Shown one piece after another: positions 1-8,080 of a DNA stretch of 38,093 nucleotides. The notes beneath the pieces were generated by a model. That model was not told the DNA's origin and ran no database searches. It saw nothing but the letters and a program-made list of their open reading frames with translations. The stretch comes from an uncultured Granulosicoccaceae bacterium (GTDB taxonomy: Bacteria > Pseudomonadota > Gammaproteobacteria > Granulosicoccales > Granulosicoccaceae), in assembly GCA_937957915.1 (NCBI GenBank), contig CALGNZ010000196.1:1-38093 (forward strand), read 5' to 3'. Within the stretch, counting starts at the first letter, position 1. Every line of letters begins with the position of its first letter. Position numbers and translations under genes: made by a program.

Positions 1-415
1 TCAGGTTTGCTCGTTGTTTAAGTGCATGATGTGCTGTGCCGTGGGCTACCAGTAAATTGGATGCCTGTGCCGGGTCTATAGTGTTTGGTACTTTGATGGC
101 CCTGGCGACGGGCAGGGTGATTTGCTCGGCAAAGGCACCATAAGTAGGGCTGGATGAAATAATCCTGTCACCGTTTTTAAAGCCTTTTACAGCTGAACCC
201 ATACCGATTACTTCACCACAAAATTCCATGCCCGGTATAAAGGGCGTGTCTGGCTTGGCTTGATAAAGACCTTGCACCAGTAGTCCGTCCGGAAAGTTTA
301 TGCCGGCGGCCAGTACCTTTAACAACAACTCGTCGTCGCTGGGTTCCGGGTTGTCGACATCCTGTAAGCTCAGGTTAGTCAGTGGTCCGTATTCATTGCA
401 GACAATTGCTTTCAT
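1..415 (-). CDS. MDR-family NADPH:quinone oxidoreductase-like protein (N-terminal part, cut by window edge)
   Basis: The minus-strand frame opens with an ATG at 415 and stays open to the window edge, giving about 138 residues. The translation starts MKAIVCNEYGPLTNLSLQDV and includes AAGINFPDGLLVQGLYQ, FIPGMEFCGEVIGMG and KNGDRIISSSPTYGAFAEQI. These are the GroES-like substrate-domain signatures of the medium-chain dehydrogenase/reductase superfamily, quinone oxidoreductase branch. No catalytic-zinc cysteine/histidine set is visible in this part, which fits the zinc-free quinone oxidoreductases. The start lies 5 bases after the stop of the APH-like kinase gene, so the two are probably cotranscribed and translationally coupled. 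The Rossmann domain is outside the window, so the cofactor is inferred from the family. The substrate is unknown. Confidence 0.85.
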   Translation of the reverse strand, partial: MKAIVCNEYGPLTNLSLQDVDNPEPSDDELLLKVLAAGINFPDGLLVQGLYQAKPDTPFIPGMEFCGEVIGMGSAVKGFKNGDRIISSSPTYGAFAEQITLPVARAIKVPNTIDPAQASNLLVAHGTAHHALKQRANL

Positions 416-420
416 TTAGT

Positions 421-1458
421 TCAGGCCCCGTTTACTGCGATGTCTTTAGATAGTTTGGCAAGTGGTGCGACGTGTTTGAATACATCTGCCGCAAGTGTAC
501 TTGATGCGTTGCCGTCTCTGCCGCGTTTGGCGACGCCTTGCAGTATGGCGGCCAGTCGATAGATGCTGAACGACAGGTAAAAATCCCAGTTGTCGATACC
601 GCTTAAGCCGGTACGTTCACAATAGCGATCTACAAATTCTTTTTCGGTCGGTATGCCAAGTTTACCGAGGTCAGCATTGGCGAGGCCAGACATGTTAGCC
701 ATGCGGCTTGGTAGTCGCTGTTGCATGCAGTGGTTGGCAAGGTCGGCGAATGGATGGCCAAGGGTTGAGAGCTCCCAGTCGAGTACAGCGCAGCAGACGG
801 GTTGCTCTGCTTCAAAGCGCAGGTTGTCGAGGCGGTAGTCTCCATGTACCAGTGATACGCGACCGTCGTCTTCTGGCAGGTGTTCGTGCAGCCATGGAAT
901 GAGCCATTCCATTTCGGGTATCTGTTCTTCAAACTCCGAGGCACGATACTGTTCGGTCCAGCGCTTCAGTTGGCGTGCATAATAGTTGCCAGGTCTGCCG
1001 TAGTCAGACAACCCTATCTGTTCAATGTCGACCATATGGAAGTCCGCCAGTACGCTGTTAATCTGGTCGTAAATCGCGCTGCGTTCTGTATTGTTAACTT
1101 CCGGTATGGCACTGTCCCAAAACGTGCGCCCCGCTTTGTATTCCATTATAAAAAACAGGGAGCCGAGCACCTCACGGTCGGTGCAAAGGTGGTGCATCAC
1201 CGGCACCGGCACTTTGGTTGATGCCAGTGCTTTCATAATCCGGTACTCGCGGTCAACGGCGTGGGCCGACTTTAGTAACTTGCCTGGTGGCTGTTTGCGC
1301 AATACATACACACCGGATGCCGCCTCGACTTTAAACGTCGGGTTGGATTGTCCACCGGAAAATTTCTCTGCCGTTAGCGGCCCTTTGAAACCATCGAGTG
1401 AACCTTCCAGATACTCTGCAAGTTTGTCGTGGTCGAGTTGTTGTATTCCGTCTGCCAT
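421..1458 (-). CDS. APH-like phosphotransferase, ACAD10/11 N-terminal type
   Basis: 345 residues with the kinase-like fold of the aminoglycoside phosphotransferase/choline kinase group. An N-lobe (SGGQSNPTFKV near 34-43, VLRKQPPGKLL near 52-62) is followed by the catalytic-loop motif LVHGDYRLDN at about 203-212 and the metal-binding LDWELSTLGHP at about 226-236. The PPGKLL and LDWELSTLGHP spellings are typical of the kinase half of ACAD10/ACAD11 and of stand-alone bacterial homologues encoded beside acyl-CoA dehydrogenases. ACAD10/11 are reported to act on 4-hydroxy fatty acids, with the kinase phosphorylating the hydroxyl. The acyl-CoA dehydrogenase gene next door at 1694 fits that job, so a hydroxyacyl-CoA kinase is more likely than antibiotic resistance. 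The start ATG is preceded by a purine-rich GGCAGGCAAAG stretch. Confidence 0.88.
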   Translation of the reverse strand: MADGIQQLDHDKLAEYLEGSLDGFKGPLTAEKFSGGQSNPTFKVEAASGVYVLRKQPPGKLLKSAHAVDREYRIMKALASTKVPVPVMHHLCTDREVLGSLFFIMEYKAGRTFWDSAIPEVNNTERSAIYDQINSVLADFHMVDIEQIGLSDYGRPGNYYARQLKRWTEQYRASEFEEQIPEMEWLIPWLHEHLPEDDGRVSLVHGDYRLDNLRFEAEQPVCCAVLDWELSTLGHPFADLANHCMQQRLPSRMANMSGLANADLGKLGIPTEKEFVDRYCERTGLSGIDNWDFYLSFSIYRLAAILQGVAKRGRDGNASSTLAADVFKHVAPLAKLSKDIAVNGA

Positions 1459-1565
1459 CTTTGCCTGCCAGGTTAAACCGAGATGTTAAACCGATGTATT
1501 TTCAGTGCTTCAATGTTGAGTGTATTGTATCGAAGTCGCTGCTTTGAACTTTTGCACTGAGCTTT

Positions 1566-1593
1566 TGCTTTGGTAGCACTGCTTTGGTAGCAC
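1566..1593. repeat. 14-bp perfect tandem duplication
   Basis: The 14-base unit TGCTTTGGTAGCAC occurs twice head to tail (1566-1579 and 1580-1593) and is followed by TG. It lies in the gap between the acyl-CoA dehydrogenase and kinase genes. Similar 13-14 bp duplications occur at 8778, 11741 and 11884. Confidence 0.9.
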
Positions 1594-1604
1594 TGTTTTG
1601 ATCG

Positions 1605-1642
1605 TACGGGCGTAATGTTCTGAATTAAACGTTACGCCCGTA
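1605..1642. other. Strong hairpin in the gap between acyl-CoA dehydrogenase and kinase genes
   Basis: An 11-bp perfect inverted repeat: TACGGGCGTAA at 1605-1615 pairs with TTACGCCCGTA at 1632-1642, with a 16-base loop. Both flanking genes run on the minus strand. In that direction the stem is followed by CGATCAAAAC rather than a T tract, so it is not a textbook intrinsic terminator. On the plus strand a short TTTT follows. It could be an mRNA-stabilising or processing hairpin, or a weak terminator. Confidence 0.6.
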
Positions 1643-1693
1643 TTTTGCCTTGAAGCGAATAGCCGTGAGGCTGGCGCCGTGACTGGCAGTCGG

Positions 1694-2911
1694 TTAAGCG
1701 GGTGCCAGCCGCTTAATCAAATTGCGACCAAGCTGGTTGATATGCACCTGATCAGGGCCGTCTACAATGCGACAGATACGGGCGTATATGTAACTGTCAG
1801 CCAGTATGGTGTCCTGACTGACACCGGCGGCTCCGTGCATCTGAATGGCGCGATCAGTAACCGCGCAGGCCATGTTGGGGGCGACAATCTTGATCATGGC
1901 GATCAGCTCTTTAGCGCCCTTGTTACCGTGCTTATCCATTGTGTCTGCAGCCATCAGGGTAAGCAGGCGAGCCTGTTCGATTTCGCAGGAAGACAATGCG
2001 ATGTCTTCGCGAATTTTGCCCTGTTCACTTAGTTTGCGACCAAATGCAACTCTGGATTCAGCGCGTTCACACATTAATTCGAGTACGCGTTGTGAGCGAC
2101 CGATAAGACGCATGCAATGATGGATGCGACCAGGCCCAAGTCTGCCCTGTGCTATCTCAAAGCCGCGTCCTTCACCCAGTAAAAGATTTTCTGGTGGCAC
2201 CCTGACATTGTCAAAGATGACCTCAGCGTGGCCTTCGGGGGCATCGTCGTTACCAAATACCTGCATGGGGCGAACAATTTTAACGCCGTCTGTGTCCATG
2301 GGGACCAGGATCATTGATTGCTGTTTATGGCGGTCCGGGTTGTCAGGGTCGTTCTTGCCCATGACGATCATGATTTTACAGCGCGGATCGCACGCGCCCG
2401 AGATGTACCACTTACGGCCGTTTACCACGTACTCGTTGCCATCACGCACTATGCTGGTTTGTATATTAGTGGCATCGCTTGAGGCAACTGCAGGTTCAGT
2501 CATTGCGAATGCCGAGCGAATTTCACCTTCAAGCAGTGGCGTTAACCACTGTTTCTTTTGCTCTTCAGTGCCATAGCGAGCAAACACTTCCATGTTGCCG
2601 GTGTCTGGTGCGCTGCAGTTGAAGATTTCTCCGGCAAAGCGTGATCGGCCCATTAATTCACACAGTGGCGCGTATTCCAGATTGCTGAGTCCGAAGCCAT
2701 ATTCGCTCGAGTCTGGTAAAAAGAAATTCCATAGCCCTTCGCTTTTTGCTTTGGCTTTTAACTCTTCAAGCAGCGGCGGAATGGTCCATCGATCAGTAGC
2801 ATTGTCGATATATTCCTGAATTTCATTTTCAACCGGATACAGATTGTCAGTCAGGAACTGATCAACCTTTTGTATCAGTCCCTGGACTTTTTCCGAGTGC
2901 TCGAATTGCAT
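1694..2911 (-). CDS. Acyl-CoA dehydrogenase, ACAD10/11-like
   Basis: 405 residues, the usual length of the flavin acyl-CoA dehydrogenase family, which oxidises acyl-CoA to trans-2-enoyl-CoA and passes electrons to ETF. The mid-domain signature [16 protein letters not shown] lies near 135-150, followed by [20 protein letters not shown]. The C-terminal helical domain ends with [20 protein letters not shown] and a late [15 protein letters not shown] segment. The [26 protein letters not shown] stretch near the N-terminus resembles ACAD10/11 rather than the short-chain SCAD type. Pairing with the APH-like kinase gene downstream supports a role in degrading hydroxylated or unusual fatty acids. A gap of about 235 bp with a hairpin and a tandem duplication separates the two. 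Chain-length preference cannot be read from the sequence. Confidence 0.92.
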   Translation of the reverse strand: MQFEHSEKVQGLIQKVDQFLTDNLYPVENEIQEYIDNATDRWTIPPLLEELKAKAKSEGLWNFFLPDSSEYGFGLSNLEYAPLCELMGRSRFAGEIFNCSAPDTGNMEVFARYGTEEQKKQWLTPLLEGEIRSAFAMTEPAVASSDATNIQTSIVRDGNEYVVNGRKWYISGACDPRCKIMIVMGKNDPDNPDRHKQQSMILVPMDTDGVKIVRPMQVFGNDDAPEGHAEVIFDNVRVPPENLLLGEGRGFEIAQGRLGPGRIHHCMRLIGRSQRVLELMCERAESRVAFGRKLSEQGKIREDIALSSCEIEQARLLTLMAADTMDKHGNKGAKELIAMIKIVAPNMACAVTDRAIQMHGAAGVSQDTILADSYIYARICRIVDGPDQVHINQLGRNLIKRLAPA

Positions 2912-2947
2912 GTGGGTAGCCTTTTCTTGTGCGAATTGGGTATTGGT

Positions 2948-3406
2948 TTAGGAATCGATTACGAGTGCAAGCTGCTCGGCAACCAGTGCCGGTGTGTCGT
3001 GGTCGCGTATTTCAATTTCAGAATTGAACGTGACCAGTACACCTTTCGGTTTAGCCTCTGCTGCCACCACACTTAAATGTGAACGGACATCTGAACCGGT
3101 TGCAACAGGGCTCAGAAAACGGACCTTGTTGAGTCCGTAGTTTAATACGGTTCGGTTGCCGTTGAGGGCGCGGGTCAAACTGCCGTTCAGATAAGACAAC
3201 AATGACAAACTTAAAAAGCCATGAGCAATAGTGCCGCCGAGTGCTTTGGTGGCATCTGCATCGGGGTCAATATGAATGACCTGATGATCATTCGTGGTGT
3301 CGGCAAATGCGTTGATACGATCCTGATCGATAGTCAGCCAGTCGCTGGTGCCGATTTTCTCGCCAACGCGTGACTGCCACGTTTGTATCAGTGTTTGTTC
3401 AACCAT
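2948..3406 (-). CDS. MaoC-family (R)-specific enoyl-CoA hydratase-like protein
   Basis: 152 residues forming a single hot-dog domain. The hydratase motif is visible as NAFADTTNDHQVIHIDPDAD around 33-52, with the Asp/His catalytic pair in the NDHQVIHID segment. It is followed by GGTIAHGFLSLSLLSYL, the usual second conserved block. Proteins of this kind hydrate trans-2-enoyl-CoA to (R)-3-hydroxyacyl-CoA or act on related thioesters. The start is well supported by GGAGGATATCAA directly before the ATG at 3406. The acyl-CoA dehydrogenase gene begins 36 bp downstream, so the two are likely cotranscribed as dehydrogenase and hydratase steps of one route. Confidence 0.9.
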   Translation of the reverse strand: MVEQTLIQTWQSRVGEKIGTSDWLTIDQDRINAFADTTNDHQVIHIDPDADATKALGGTIAHGFLSLSLLSYLNGSLTRALNGNRTVLNYGLNKVRFLSPVATGSDVRSHLSVVAAEAKPKGVLVTFNSEIEIRDHDTPALVAEQLALVIDS

Positions 3407-3457
3407 TTGATATCCTCCGTTGCCCTGAGTGAATTATATAAGCAATAGCCACAGACG

Positions 3458-3582
3458 GTAGGGTGCATAAACCTGTGCATCCACCAGTGCAGTACGGTTT
3501 CGGGTTAGTGCTTCACGTCGGGCCATAGACTATTATTCGATCTTTCTTCGTTTTGGTGGATGCGCAAGCTTATCCACCCTAC
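3458..3582. repeat. Pair of inverted REP-like palindromes
   Basis: Two copies of a REP-like sequence face each other. The right copy at 3555-3582 begins GGTGGATGCGCAAGCTTATC and ends with CACCCTAC. The left copy at 3458-3485 starts GTAGGGTGCATAAACC and ends TGCATCCACC, which is a diverged reverse complement of the right. About 70 bp separates them, so the unit looks like a BIME. The first 25 bases of the right copy recur exactly at 4951-4975. They sit in the gap upstream of maoC and downstream of the enoyl-CoA hydratase gene. No REP transposase gene lies in this window. Confidence 0.8.
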
Positions 3583-3608
3583 GGGAAGTATTAGCGTATG
3601 TTGTTTTA

Positions 3609-4358
3609 TCAGGACGCCTTTTTGCTGAGGAATCTGGCCAGGTTGTTCTTAAACTCGTCCGTTTGCATTAGTCTGCCAAACTCTTCACCTTCGCGTTTGA
3701 TAATTTCGCGATAGTCGCTTTTTCGAGCGTGCAGCAATTTACGCGAGGTTTTAAGTGCATCCAGTGGCTTTGCAGCGAGCTTTGCGGCAACCTCTGACAC
3801 GTGTTTGTCGAGTTCCTCGCTGTCGAGCAGTTTGTTAACCAGCCCGAACCTTTCTGCGTCATTGGCAGACAATGGTTCACCCAGCAACAGCATTTGTGCG
3901 GCGCGGTGGTCACCGAGCATGGCCGGGAAGGTTTCTGACGACGCAAACTCCGGACAAACACCCAGGTCTGCAAACGGTGCATGAAAACTTGCACCCGGAC
4001 TGGCGTATACCAGATCGCAGTGAAATAACAGTGTGGTGCCAATGCCGATCGCAGGGCCATCTACGGATACCACTACCGGGATTTCCGAGTCGAGCATGGC
4101 TTCCATCAAAAGAAACGCTGAGTCGAAACGCTGTCCGGCGGCAACCGCAGCGGCAAAGTCTGACAAGTCATTACCTGCGGTAAAAATGCCTTCTGTACCC
4201 TTTAAGACAATAACCCGACTTGTGCCATCACTGTTGGCGTTGCGAAATCCTTCGGTTAGCTCTGCATACATCTCGCGGTTTAATGCATTGAGCTTTTCCG
4301 CACGGTTCATTTGCAATGTGGTGACGGATTGTTCGGTTGTGCTGATGACAAGAGGCAT
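3609..4358 (-). CDS. Enoyl-CoA hydratase/isomerase (crotonase) family, probably delta3-delta2-enoyl-CoA isomerase-like
   Basis: 249 residues of the crotonase superfamily. The oxyanion-hole block is RVIVLKGTEGIFTAGNDLSDF (around 43-64) and SVDGPAIGIGTTLLFHCDLV follows. The acid/base segment reads ADLGVCPEFASSETFPAMLG, with a single Glu in the LG..PE..SS..TFP pattern. That pattern is typical of peroxisomal-type delta3,delta2-enoyl-CoA isomerases (ECI2/PECI) rather than two-glutamate hydratases. The C-terminal KLAAKPLDALKTSRKLL helix fits the family. The likely role is shifting a double bond so that unsaturated fatty acids can enter beta-oxidation. It sits upstream of maoC and the acyl-CoA dehydrogenase on the same strand, separated by a REP-containing gap. 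The isomerase assignment is inference from motif spelling. Confidence 0.88.
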   Translation of the reverse strand: MPLVISTTEQSVTTLQMNRAEKLNALNREMYAELTEGFRNANSDGTSRVIVLKGTEGIFTAGNDLSDFAAAVAAGQRFDSAFLLMEAMLDSEIPVVVSVDGPAIGIGTTLLFHCDLVYASPGASFHAPFADLGVCPEFASSETFPAMLGDHRAAQMLLLGEPLSANDAERFGLVNKLLDSEELDKHVSEVAAKLAAKPLDALKTSRKLLHARKSDYREIIKREGEEFGRLMQTDEFKNNLARFLSKKAS

Positions 4359-4924
4359 AGTGATTAGGCACCGAGTGATAGAAGGTTGGACGTAGACATC
4401 GTTAGCCGCGAATTTGGTTGTACGGCCAGTGGCATCGGCAGTTGTCGGGCACAGGATGCGTTACGCGACGAGGTTTGAGAGTGACCAGCAGAATTGGTGC
4501 AGAATTTCTGCATTGGTGTGCGGCTGGTGGCAGAACAATGCCTGCATTTCTGACTGGTCAACTGACGGTTACAACGGTGGTGCATTACGGAGGACGTTGC
4601 AGAAGACGTTGAAGAAACCCCGGGTGCAATGGCGACGGGCACCAGGCAATGCAGCGCAGACCAGTGAGCGTATGTCACTGATGCTTTGTTGCCGCCGGGG
4701 GCATAGCCGCTCGCAGCACAGGGTGCTGGCGATAGGGCGTTGCATTGAATGGGTCGGGCCATTGGCGCATCCGTGATCAGATGCGCTCCAGTATACGGAA
4801 TTTACCGAAATGTTGCGTCGTGAGCGGAGGTCGGCATTCGTGTGCCGATGCTCCTGATCCATTCTCGTGCGTTGGTGTCGTCTGGCGCGTTGGTTGTGTC
4901 TGGCCCTTTATGGTCAGGAGTACG

Positions 4925-4945
4925 GGCCAGTGAGAGTCACTGGCC
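4925..4945 (-). terminator. Perfect 9-bp hairpin downstream of fadE
   Basis: GGCCAGTGA (4925-4933) and TCACTGGCC (4937-4945) form a perfect 9-bp stem with a 3-base loop. It lies about 55 bp past the fadE stop and next to the REP-like copy at 4951. No T tract follows on the minus strand. It may stop transcription only with help, or protect the 3' end of the fadE mRNA. Confidence 0.45.
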
Positions 4946-4950
4946 TTGTT

Positions 4951-4975
4951 GGTGGATGCGCAAGCTTATCCACCC
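4951..4975. repeat. REP-like palindrome, second locus
   Basis: The 25 bases here are identical to the first 25 bases of the right REP copy at 3555-3582, starting GGTGGATGCGCAAGC and ending TTATCCACCC plus T. The outer GGTGGAT and ATCCACC arms can pair around a central GCGCAAGCTT. The copy is single and lies directly between the fadE stop and the 9-bp hairpin at 4925. Confidence 0.8.
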
Positions 4976-4998
4976 TGCTGTTTTTCGCTGATGCAGAA

Positions 4999-7458
4999 TC
5001 AGGCGCTTTTGCGAACGTCCTGTGTTGACTCGTCCATTGCCTGGCGTTCCAGTTGTGACTGACTGAAATCATCAACATGGATTACATTCATCATTGCATG
5101 ATGATGCTCAAGCAACTGCTTTGCTTCGGTGTCATCGATGACCGAGGCATTTTGAGCAGCGTCGATGGCGGCTTCACCGACGAGTTTCGGCAATGTGCCT
5201 GCTTTAACTGCTTCGCGAATTCTACGATGAATTGGCGCCAGTGTCAGACTCTGCAGGAACACTGCGTTGGTATTGCCGAGCGGATTGAATTCGTTGTCCT
5301 CAAGGTAAATACCATCGAGCAGGCGACGTCGGGTTAGCGTGTTGTCAGTAACCAGTTTGGCTATCTGTGTGACACAGCGGTCGCTCGGTGCATCGAAGTG
5401 TTTGCCCGTTGGGAAAACCAGCAGTTTCAACAGCCACGCAACCGGTCGATTCGGGTAGTTTTGCAAAATTTCCTGCATTGCAGTTTGATAGCGGTGCAGT
5501 AAAAAGTGCATTGACCATTCGAGTACTGGCAATTCTTCTTCATTGCGACCACCGTCTTCATAGTGTTTCAGCACCATGCTGGCGAGGTACAAATTACTCA
5601 GCAGATCACCGAGGCGCGCCGATAACATCTCCTTGAACTTGAGCTTCGACTGCATGGTTAGCATTGATACGTCTGCGACCAATGCAAAGGCGGCGCTTAA
5701 TCGATTCAACTCGCGATAGTATTGTGCCGTTTTCCCTGATACCGGGCTTTCTGAGAATGCGGAGCGCGTTAAACCCATCCACAGCGCACGCGTTGCATTC
5801 GAGAGCGTAAAGCTGATGTGGCCAAAGAAGGCGTCATCAAACTGTTTGATGGTATCTGCATTGGTTTCGCGACCGGCAAGTTCCATTTCGCGCAATACAT
5901 ACGGATGGCTGCGGGTTGCACCTTGTCCGAAAATCATCAGGTTGCGGGTCATAATGTTTGCCCCTTCAACCGTTATCGCCACCGGTGCTGATTCATAGAG
6001 CGCCGAGATATAGTTTTTCGGCCCCTTCATTACTGCCTTGCCGCCATGTATATCCATGGCGTCGGTGACAGCGTCACGTGCGAGTTCGGTGCAGTGATAC
6101 TTAAGAATGGCTGAAGCCACACTGGGCTTTTCTCCCAGGCCGAGTGATACCGCAGTGTGCAGGCGACCTGCATCGACGATGTAAGTCAAGCCTGCCATGC
6201 GTGCAAGTGGCTTTTGCACGCCTTCGAATTTGGCGATCGGTAAACCAAACTGTTGTCGCAACGTGGCATAGGCCGAGGTACCCGCCAGTGACATTTTGCA
6301 GATTGCGTTGCCACTGGTTGGCAATGTAATGCAGCGACCGACCGACAGGCAGTTCACCAACATGGTCCAGCCTTTGCCGGCCATTTCCGGTCCGCCGATA
6401 ATAAAGCTCAGCGGTACGAAGACGTCGTTGCCCTGTATTGGTCCGTTCATGAACGGTTCGCCAATCGGCAAGTGGCGCTGGCCAATTTGCAATCCGTCAG
6501 ACTCGCGGGGTATCAGCGCACAGGTGATGCCGTAGTCATCGGTGTCGCCGATCAAATGATCCGGGTCCTGCAGACGAAACGCGAGCCCGATCAGGGTGGC
6601 AACAGGCGCCAGTGTGATGTAGCGTTTTTGAAAGTTCAGTCGCATGCCGAGCACAGTTTCGCCCTGCCACAGACCTTCGCATACAACACCGGTATCGCTA
6701 ATCGAGGTGGCGTCGGAACCGGCGGTCGGGCTGGTTAGTGCAAAACAGGGGATGTCTCTGCCGTCGGCAAGGCGTGGCAGGTAGTGATTTTTCTGTTCTT
6801 CGGTACCGTATTTCATCAGCAGTTCGCCCGGCCCGAGTGAGTTGGGTACCGAGATGAAATTGGCGATCACCGAGCCGCTGCCAAACACTTTGGTCAGCAC
6901 TTGTGACTGCGCGACGGCCGAAAATTCGAGGCCACCGTAGGCCTTCGGAATAATCATGCCGAGGAAGCGATGCTGCTTAATGAAGTCAACCAGTGCCGGC
7001 GGTATATCGTGCCAGTCATGGCCAATGGACCACTTGTCGGCCATGCGTGCCAGATCAGTGGCCGGGCCTTCAATAAATGCCTGTTCTTCATCGGTCAGCA
7101 GGGGCTTTCCGGCCTGCAGCAGTTTCGGCCAGTCGGGTTGTCCGCTGAACAGCTCGCCGTCCCACCATACAGTGCCGGCATCAATCGCCTCTTTTTCAGT
7201 TTGCGACAGGGCCGGCAGTGCTCTCTTGAACCAGCCGAAAATTGGCCTGCTCAACAGGTTGGTGCGCAATACCGGCGTTGCCAGAAAAGCACCCACACAG
7301 GCGCCGACAGCCAAAGGCACTGCACCTGTGGCGCTGAAGAACAACCAGGAAACAATGGCGCCAATGGCCAGTGCTGCAGTTGCAAATATTGCTGCCAGCT
7401 TGTGATACCAGCAGTAGCCAACGGCAACAGCCGTCATAAAGTAAATCAGCGCGATCAC
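4999..7458 (-). CDS. fadE: Long acyl-CoA dehydrogenase FadE
   Basis: 819 residues, almost the same length as Escherichia coli FadE. Two hydrophobic stretches fill roughly residues 1-48. They are followed by a loop leading into PTRP-like FLATPVLRTNLLSRPIF, then the dehydrogenase core with YGGLEFSAVAQSQVLTKVFG near 172-191, CFALTSPTAGSDATSI near 238-253 and MDIHGGKAVMKGPKNYI near 466-482. The C-terminal third is the DUF1974-type extension, ending with a charged tail. It catalyses the first step of beta-oxidation at the membrane. The start is a GTG at 7458, chosen because GAGGAT stands 6 bases upstream and translation from it gives the expected membrane segment. It is the first gene of the minus-strand lipid-degradation region. 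Confidence 0.95.
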   Translation of the reverse strand: MIALIYFMTAVAVGYCWYHKLAAIFATAALAIGAIVSWLFFSATGAVPLAVGACVGAFLATPVLRTNLLSRPIFGWFKRALPALSQTEKEAIDAGTVWWDGELFSGQPDWPKLLQAGKPLLTDEEQAFIEGPATDLARMADKWSIGHDWHDIPPALVDFIKQHRFLGMIIPKAYGGLEFSAVAQSQVLTKVFGSGSVIANFISVPNSLGPGELLMKYGTEEQKNHYLPRLADGRDIPCFALTSPTAGSDATSISDTGVVCEGLWQGETVLGMRLNFQKRYITLAPVATLIGLAFRLQDPDHLIGDTDDYGITCALIPRESDGLQIGQRHLPIGEPFMNGPIQGNDVFVPLSFIIGGPEMAGKGWTMLVNCLSVGRCITLPTSGNAICKMSLAGTSAYATLRQQFGLPIAKFEGVQKPLARMAGLTYIVDAGRLHTAVSLGLGEKPSVASAILKYHCTELARDAVTDAMDIHGGKAVMKGPKNYISALYESAPVAITVEGANIMTRNLMIFGQGATRSHPYVLREMELAGRETNADTIKQFDDAFFGHISFTLSNATRALWMGLTRSAFSESPVSGKTAQYYRELNRLSAAFALVADVSMLTMQSKLKFKEMLSARLGDLLSNLYLASMVLKHYEDGGRNEEELPVLEWSMHFLLHRYQTAMQEILQNYPNRPVAWLLKLLVFPTGKHFDAPSDRCVTQIAKLVTDNTLTRRRLLDGIYLEDNEFNPLGNTNAVFLQSLTLAPIHRRIREAVKAGTLPKLVGEAAIDAAQNASVIDDTEAKQLLEHHHAMMNVIHVDDFSQSQLERQAMDESTQDVRKSA

Positions 7459-7535
7459 TTGATATCCTCAAAGTGCAATGGAGGTGCTGCTAAGGATTGG
7501 GGTTATCGGCCAGTTGCCGCGCGAATTGATCGGGA

Positions 7536-8066
7536 ATGCGGGTAATGGCTCACGCTGCTACCGATAAGCTGAAGCTGCCCGCCAGATACCGGCGATGCGA
7601 ATCGCGCTCTGGCGCTATTTGTGCCAGAAGAAACGGGTATCCGCAGACATCAAAGCCCGTGAGCCCAAGAGACGTCGAAAGAAGAGACTCAGAAGAAGAG
7701 CGCGTCCGCAAGGCGGCCAAGCGAAAGATGATCAGCGCCGAGCTCGAAGATTTCCTGCGCTATCTGAATTCGCCGTGGCACATTGTCTGGCGCAATCTTC
7801 TGGTAGGGCTTGCGCGTGGTCTGGGTGCTATTTTTGGCGCAACGGTGGTGGTAGGCCTGGCCATATGGGTGTTGAAAATATTTATCGACTTGCCGCTGGT
7901 GGGTGAATACGCGCGGGAGTTTCAGGCCAAGGTGCATGAGGTGGCGGAGGAAACTCGATACACCGATGATTTCGCGAGAATTCAGAGCACGCTTGAAAGG
8001 ATCGACAAACGGCTGAAAGAGCAGAACGAATTGCTCAAAGCGGCCGCTGACGAGCGCTCACAGTAG
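7536..8066 (+). CDS. DUF5665-like small membrane protein
   Basis: The recognisable part lies in the C-terminal 112 residues, from the ATG at 7728. A helix is followed by SPWHIVWRNLLVGLARGLGA, a hydrophobic span FGATVVVGLAIWVLKIFI, then DLPLVGEYAREF and a charged helical tail (RIQSTLERIDKRLKEQNELL) that looks like a coiled coil. The N-L..G-ARGLG-x-GAT...LPLVG pattern is that of DUF5665 membrane proteins, whose function is unknown. The frame is open from 7536, but the first 40-60 residues look non-coding. The true start may be GTG 7659 or ATG 7728, neither with a strong ribosome site. It converges with the PLD-like gene, with 14 bp between stops. Confidence 0.75.
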   Translation: MRVMAHAATDKLKLPARYRRCESRSGAICARRNGYPQTSKPVSPRDVERRDSEEERVRKAAKRKMISAELEDFLRYLNSPWHIVWRNLLVGLARGLGAIFGATVVVGLAIWVLKIFIDLPLVGEYAREFQAKVHEVAEETRYTDDFARIQSTLERIDKRLKEQNELLKAAADERSQ

Positions 8067-8080
8067 GCACTGACAAATCG

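Larger units (their letters stand above)
4359..4998. other. 640-bp gap without a convincing gene
   Basis: Frames open on both strands here but have poor composition (runs of Cys, Ser, Arg and His) and no family resemblance. Three structures are visible. A hairpin at 4826-4854 has arms TCGGCA/TGCCGA flanked by GGAG/CTCC. A perfect 9-bp hairpin lies at 4925-4945, and a REP-like copy at 4951-4975. The last two lie just downstream of the fadE stop. The gap must also hold the promoter of the enoyl-CoA hydratase gene, but no clear -35/-10 pair was found. Confidence 0.6.

Noticed and set aside
421..1458. Reading the APH-like kinase as an antibiotic-resistance gene
   Set aside because: Motif spelling and position next to an acyl-CoA dehydrogenase point to lipid metabolism.
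4364..4762. Minus-strand open frame of 132 codons upstream of the enoyl-CoA hydratase gene
   Set aside because: Composition is unnatural (many Cys, Ser, Arg, His), there is no ribosome site or family resemblance, and plus-strand frames overlap it just as well.
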